Shown: positions 6,719-9,812 of the stretch, piece by piece
Layout: every line of letters begins with the position of its first letter
How positions within the stretch are numbered: the stretch's first letter is position 1
Assembly (NCBI GenBank): GCA_019416265.1
Contig: DXXQ01000244.1
Span: forward strand, 1 to 9,812
From: Clostridiales bacterium
GTDB taxonomy: Bacteria; Bacillota; Clostridia; Lachnospirales; Lachnospiraceae
Length of the DNA stretch: 9,812 bases
Direction: 5' to 3'
The notes under the pieces: model-generated
Told to the model about the DNA's origin: nothing
The model's input: the letters and a program-made list of their open reading frames with translations, nothing else
The model's database searches: none
Program-made: the position numbers and the translations under genes

Positions 6719-8662
6719 ATGTTTAAGGTAACATTTGCATTCGAAGACGGCAGTGTGGTAGAAGCATTTGCCAATGACGGGGATAATTTACTTGAAGTAG
6801 CTCGTGGAGCGAATGTAGCGATCGATGCGCCGTGTTCCGGAAATGCATCCTGCGGAAAATGTCGTGTGCAGTTAAAAAGCGGAGAACTTAACAGTAAAAA
6901 AACACTTCATATTTCAGAGGAAGAATATCAGGCAGGATGGAGACTTTCCTGTACAAGTACAGTTTGCGGAGATGTTACAGTGCTTGTCCCTGATATTGCG
7001 TCTGCTTATAAGAGCAGAATGAAAGTCGCTGACTTAAGTTCCAAAGAGGAAATTGCCATTTTTGAAAATGCCAAAAAAGACATCCAGTTTTCAGGCATTG
7101 AATTAAAAAACAGCCTTGATATCGTAGAAGTGACCATGGATCCTCCGTCTCTGGATGATACCATGCCTGACAACGAACGACTGGTACGCGCACTGCGTAA
7201 ATTTTTGAATATCAGGAGAGTCAGAATCCCTTATGCAGTATTAAAGAAGCTTCCTGATGTTCTCAGAGAAAATGATTTTTCAGTAAAATGTGTTCTTCGC
7301 ACGACTTCAGAAGATATGTTTGTCTATGATGTATTCGGAAAAGAGGAGGAAGTCGTGATCGGCGGTGTTGCCATCGATATTGGAACAACAACGGTGTCTG
7401 CTGTACTGATCAACATGGAAAACGGTGAGATCCTGGCAAAAGGCTCTGCCGGAAACGGTCAGATCCGTTTTGGCGCGGATGTTATCAACCGTATTATCGA
7501 GTCACAGAAACCGGGGGGACGGAAGAAGCTTCAGGATGCTGTGATCAAAGAGACGATCAATCCGATGATCCATGAAATGTGTAAAAATGCGAACTTCCCG
7601 AAGACGCAGATTTACAGAATGTGCGTAGCAGCAAATACGACTATGAATCATCTGTTTGCAGGAATCAATGCAGACCCGCTGCGTATGGAACCATATATTC
7701 CTGCATTCTTTAAAACCAATTCCCTGTTTGCTTCTGATGTGGGAATTGATATCAATCAGGATGCACATATCATTGTTGCACCAAATATAGGAAGCTATGT
7801 AGGCGGTGACATCACTGCCGGTACGCTGGTGAGCGAAATCTGGAACAGACCGGAATTCTCCCTGTTTATCGACCTTGGTACAAACGGAGAGCTTGTTTTC
7901 GGAAACTCTGATTTTATGATGAGCTGCGCATGTTCAGCAGGCCCTGCCTTTGAGGGCGGAGATATCAGCTGCGGTATGCGTGCCACAGACGGAGCCATTG
8001 AGGCATGTACCATTGACAAAGAGACCATGGAGCCTTCCTTTAAGGTGGTAGGCGATCCGGGAACAAAGCCTATCGGACTTTGCGGTTCCGGTATCATCGA
8101 TGTGATCAGTGAGCTCTTTATGTGTGAGATCATCAACCCGAAGGGTAAATTTATCCGTGAGGGCAAACGGATCAAACACGATAAATACGGAATGGGAAGC
8201 TATGTTCTTGCCTTTGAGGAAGAGGCTGGCTCTGTAAAGGATGTAGAGATCACAGAGGTGGATATCGACAACTTCATCCGTGCAAAGGGCGCTATTTTCT
8301 CCGCGATCCGCACCATGCTGTCCTCCCTGGACTTTGATATCAGCATGATCGACGATGTCTATGTTGCAGGAGGTATCGGAAGCGGAATCAATATGAAAAA
8401 CGCAGTTAATATCGGTATGTTCCCGGATATTCCTCTGGATAAATTCCATTACATTGGAAACTCCTCCCTTACAGGCGCATATCTGATGCTTCTGTCCACA
8501 CCGGCAGAAAAGAAGACCTATGAGCTTGCGTCAAATATGACTTATATGGAGCTTTCCACAGTTCCGACTTACATGGATGAATTTGTAGGCGCCTGCTTTA
8601 TCCCGCATACAGACACTTCCATGTTCCCTACTGTAATGGAAGAAATCCAGAGCAGATCTTAA
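6719..8662 (+). CDS. acsV: Reductive activator of CFeSP (RACo), AcsV
   Basis: This 647-residue protein uses ATP to drive the uphill reduction of inactive Co(II) CFeSP back to Co(I). The N-terminal domain is a plant-type [2Fe-2S] ferredoxin with Cys39-x5-Cys45-x2-Cys48-x29-Cys78. A linker and middle domain follow. The C-terminal part is the ASKHA-like ATPase: GGVAIDIGTTT at 215-225 (phosphate loop 1), FIDLGTNGE around Asp385 (phosphate loop 2), SAGPAFEGGDISCGMRA after it, and YVAGGIGSG at 548-556 (adenosine loop). Size and domain order match Carboxydothermus RACo (about 630 residues). I chose ATG 6719 over TTG 6713 because of the ribosome binding site. It comes after a strong terminator, and its codons look less biased than those of acsDCE, both fitting a catalyst needed in small amounts. 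Related corrinoid-activating proteins of methyltransferase systems share this fold; the acs context makes AcsV the best call. Confidence 0.94.
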   Translation: MFKVTFAFEDGSVVEAFANDGDNLLEVARGANVAIDAPCSGNASCGKCRVQLKSGELNSKKTLHISEEEYQAGWRLSCTSTVCGDVTVLVPDIASAYKSRMKVADLSSKEEIAIFENAKKDIQFSGIELKNSLDIVEVTMDPPSLDDTMPDNERLVRALRKFLNIRRVRIPYAVLKKLPDVLRENDFSVKCVLRTTSEDMFVYDVFGKEEEVVIGGVAIDIGTTTVSAVLINMENGEILAKGSAGNGQIRFGADVINRIIESQKPGGRKKLQDAVIKETINPMIHEMCKNANFPKTQIYRMCVAANTTMNHLFAGINADPLRMEPYIPAFFKTNSLFASDVGIDINQDAHIIVAPNIGSYVGGDITAGTLVSEIWNRPEFSLFIDLGTNGELVFGNSDFMMSCACSAGPAFEGGDISCGMRATDGAIEACTIDKETMEPSFKVVGDPGTKPIGLCGSGIIDVISELFMCEIINPKGKFIREGKRIKHDKYGMGSYVLAFEEEAGSVKDVEITEVDIDNFIRAKGAIFSAIRTMLSSLDFDISMIDDVYVAGGIGSGINMKNAVNIGMFPDIPLDKFHYIGNSSLTGAYLMLLSTPAEKKTYELASNMTYMELSTVPTYMDEFVGACFIPHTDTSMFPTVMEEIQSRS

Positions 8663-8681
8663 AAAACAGCCGGAGGTAAAA

Positions 8682-9350
8682 ATGGCTTTTACGATCAGTG
8701 ACTTAAATTACGAGAAAGACAGCAAAGAAAGAATGCCCTGGGAGCATTATATGGAGGAGTATAAAAACGCCGATCCTGCTGAGATCGCATCAAGGCTTGA
8801 AATTCCCTATGACCGGGAAAAGAAGGCGTTTACCCTGACAATGCTCGGTACGCAGTACCAGATCACCTATCCTGATTTCCAGGTCAGCCACAGGCCGGAC
8901 CAAAAGGGCTTCTATCCGCTGGAAACTATGATCTATGCAAAAATCCTTACGATCCGTTTTCTGCTCCACGGTATGAAATCCACGGGAACAGGAGCGTTTA
9001 AAACTTACCGCGAAATGCCCTGGGGAGAAGTATATCTCCGCCAGTTTGACGGACGCTGTATCAAGCGTCTGGCATTTACCTACGGTATGCGTCTGCAGGA
9101 CTTTGGCAGGATCATGGAACACATAAAGGCGCTTCCTGTAAGGCATGGGGACATTGCCTATGAGGTGGAGATCTTCCCGGATTATAAAATTCAGATGATC
9201 CTGTGGGAAGGTGACGAGGAATTCCCTCCCTCTTCCCAGATCCTCTTCTCAGACAACTTCCCTGTAGCCTTTCAGGCAGAGGATATGGCGGTCATGGGGG
9301 ATGTGATCATCGGATCTCTGAAGGCTTTTGGCGCCAGTATGAAAGAATAA
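8682..9350 (+). CDS. DUF3786-type protein of unknown function linked to acsV
   Basis: This is a 222-residue soluble protein with no signal peptide or membrane segment, and I know no function for it. It resembles the DUF3786 family, recognised from the YPDF motif (63-66), GEVYLRQF (115-122), a GD pair (156-157) and the acidic-aromatic block FPDYKIQMILWEGDEEFPP (165-183). The block is followed by ILFSDNFPVAF (187-197). The only cysteine is Cys126, so it does not bind an Fe-S cluster alone. The ATG is preceded by GGAGGT at 8672-8677, with a short four-base spacer. It starts 19 bases after acsV and 59 bases before fhs, so it is very probably cotranscribed with acsV. From memory, the family occurs in anaerobes with corrinoid or acetyl-CoA pathway genes, sometimes fused to Fe-S domains. 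A role in CFeSP activation, corrinoid handling or assembly is inference. Confidence 0.75.
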   Translation: MAFTISDLNYEKDSKERMPWEHYMEEYKNADPAEIASRLEIPYDREKKAFTLTMLGTQYQITYPDFQVSHRPDQKGFYPLETMIYAKILTIRFLLHGMKSTGTGAFKTYREMPWGEVYLRQFDGRCIKRLAFTYGMRLQDFGRIMEHIKALPVRHGDIAYEVEIFPDYKIQMILWEGDEEFPPSSQILFSDNFPVAFQAEDMAVMGDVIIGSLKAFGASMKE

Positions 9351-9352
9351 GG

Positions 9353-9378
9353 CGGGTTTTCCCGTTTTATATAAAACC
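9353..9378 (+). terminator. Weak terminator or attenuator-like element before fhs
   Basis: CGGG-TTTT-CCCG (9353-9364) is a 4-base-pair stem followed by TTTTAT. An overlapping alternative pairs GGTTTT (9355-9360) with AAAACC (9373-9378) and is followed by TTTTCT. Bases 9364-9377 are also a perfect 14-base palindrome. These structures exclude each other. The stems are short, so termination would be partial at most. Confidence 0.35.
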
Positions 9379-9409
9379 TTTTCTATAAATTTAAGGAGGT
9401 AATTGAATT

Positions 9410-9812
9410 ATGGGATTTAAAACAGATATCGAAATTGCACAGGAAACCGAGATGCTCCCGATTACTGCCATTGCAGAAAAAGCGGGAATCGATGATAAAT
9501 ATCTGGAGCAGTACGGAAAGTACAAAGCAAAAATCGATTATAACCTTCTGAAAGAAAGTGACAAAGAGAACGGCAAATTAATCCTTGTTACAGCGATCAA
9601 CCCCACACCGGCAGGGGAAGGAAAAACAACTACAACCGTAGGTCTTGCAGACGGTATGCAGAAGCTTGGCAAAAACGTTATGGTAGCTCTCCGTGAGCCA
9701 TCCTTAGGACCGGTATTCGGTGTAAAGGGCGGTGCAGCAGGCGGCGGCTATGCACAGGTAGTTCCGATGGAAGACATCAACCTTCACTTCACAGGCGACT
9801 TCCACGCAATCG
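9410..9812 (+). CDS. fhs: Formate-tetrahydrofolate ligase, N-terminal part (cut by window end)
   Basis: The frame starts at ATG 9410 and runs off the window after 134 complete residues, about a quarter of the usual 555-560. The enzyme makes 10-formyl-THF from formate, THF and ATP, the entry to the methyl branch of the Wood-Ljungdahl pathway. Diagnostic sequence includes AINPTPAGEGKTTTT at 62-76, containing the P-loop-like nucleotide site with Lys72. It also includes LREPSLGPVFGVKGGAAGGG at 94-113 and DINLHFTGDFHAI up to the edge. The ribosome binding site AAGGAGGT (9393-9400) is a near-perfect match to the 16S anti-Shine-Dalgarno sequence with nine bases to the ATG, suggesting high translation. 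It follows the DUF3786 gene by 59 bases. No promoter of its own was convincing, so it may share the acsV transcript or have a non-canonical start. Confidence 0.96.
   Translation, partial: MGFKTDIEIAQETEMLPITAIAEKAGIDDKYLEQYGKYKAKIDYNLLKESDKENGKLILVTAINPTPAGEGKTTTTVGLADGMQKLGKNVMVALREPSLGPVFGVKGGAAGGGYAQVVPMEDINLHFTGDFHAI

Noticed and set aside
9384..9389. TATAAA as a -10 box for fhs
   Set aside because: Transcription would begin within the ribosome binding site at 9393-9400, and no -35 box is visible.

Overview
The window is a stretch of the Wood-Ljungdahl (reductive acetyl-CoA) gene cluster of an anaerobic, acetogenic Gram-positive bacterium. All genes are on the + strand. The bacterial-type acetyl-CoA synthase with its long N-terminal part, strong AGGAGG-type ribosome binding sites, moderate G+C and the inclusion of fhs point to a Firmicute. 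My best guess is a Lachnospiraceae gut acetogen of the Blautia type. That placement is inference from general appearance, not from a comparison.

Layout: the 3' end of the CO dehydrogenase gene acsA/cooS (1-267), the nickel-insertion ATPase cooC (318-1082) and acetyl-CoA synthase acsB (1107-3233) form one tight run. A 182-base gap (3234-3415) follows. It holds an inverted repeat, a good sigma-A-type promoter (TTGTCA, 18 bases, TATAAT) and a structured leader. It opens the second run: acsD (3416-4357), acsC (4378-5721) and acsE (5788-6573). Next come a free-standing hairpin and a strong intrinsic terminator closed by a TTCG loop (6640-6675). The third run is acsV (6719-8662), a DUF3786-type protein of unknown function (8682-9350) and the start of fhs (9410-9812, cut by the window edge).

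How the genes work together: Fhs activates formate on tetrahydrofolate, the first step of the methyl branch after formate. AcsE moves the methyl group from methyl-THF to the cobalt of the corrinoid iron-sulfur protein AcsCD. AcsA reduces CO2 to CO. AcsB joins CO, the methyl group and CoA into acetyl-CoA. CooC loads nickel into the enzymes, and AcsV re-reduces corrinoid protein that has been inactivated to Co(II). The DUF3786 protein sits directly behind acsV and is the only gene here without a known job, so it is the best candidate for an undescribed component. The intergenic elements suggest that the abundant enzymes and the accessory factors are expressed at different levels. I saw no tRNA, rRNA, insertion sequence, prophage or CRISPR array.
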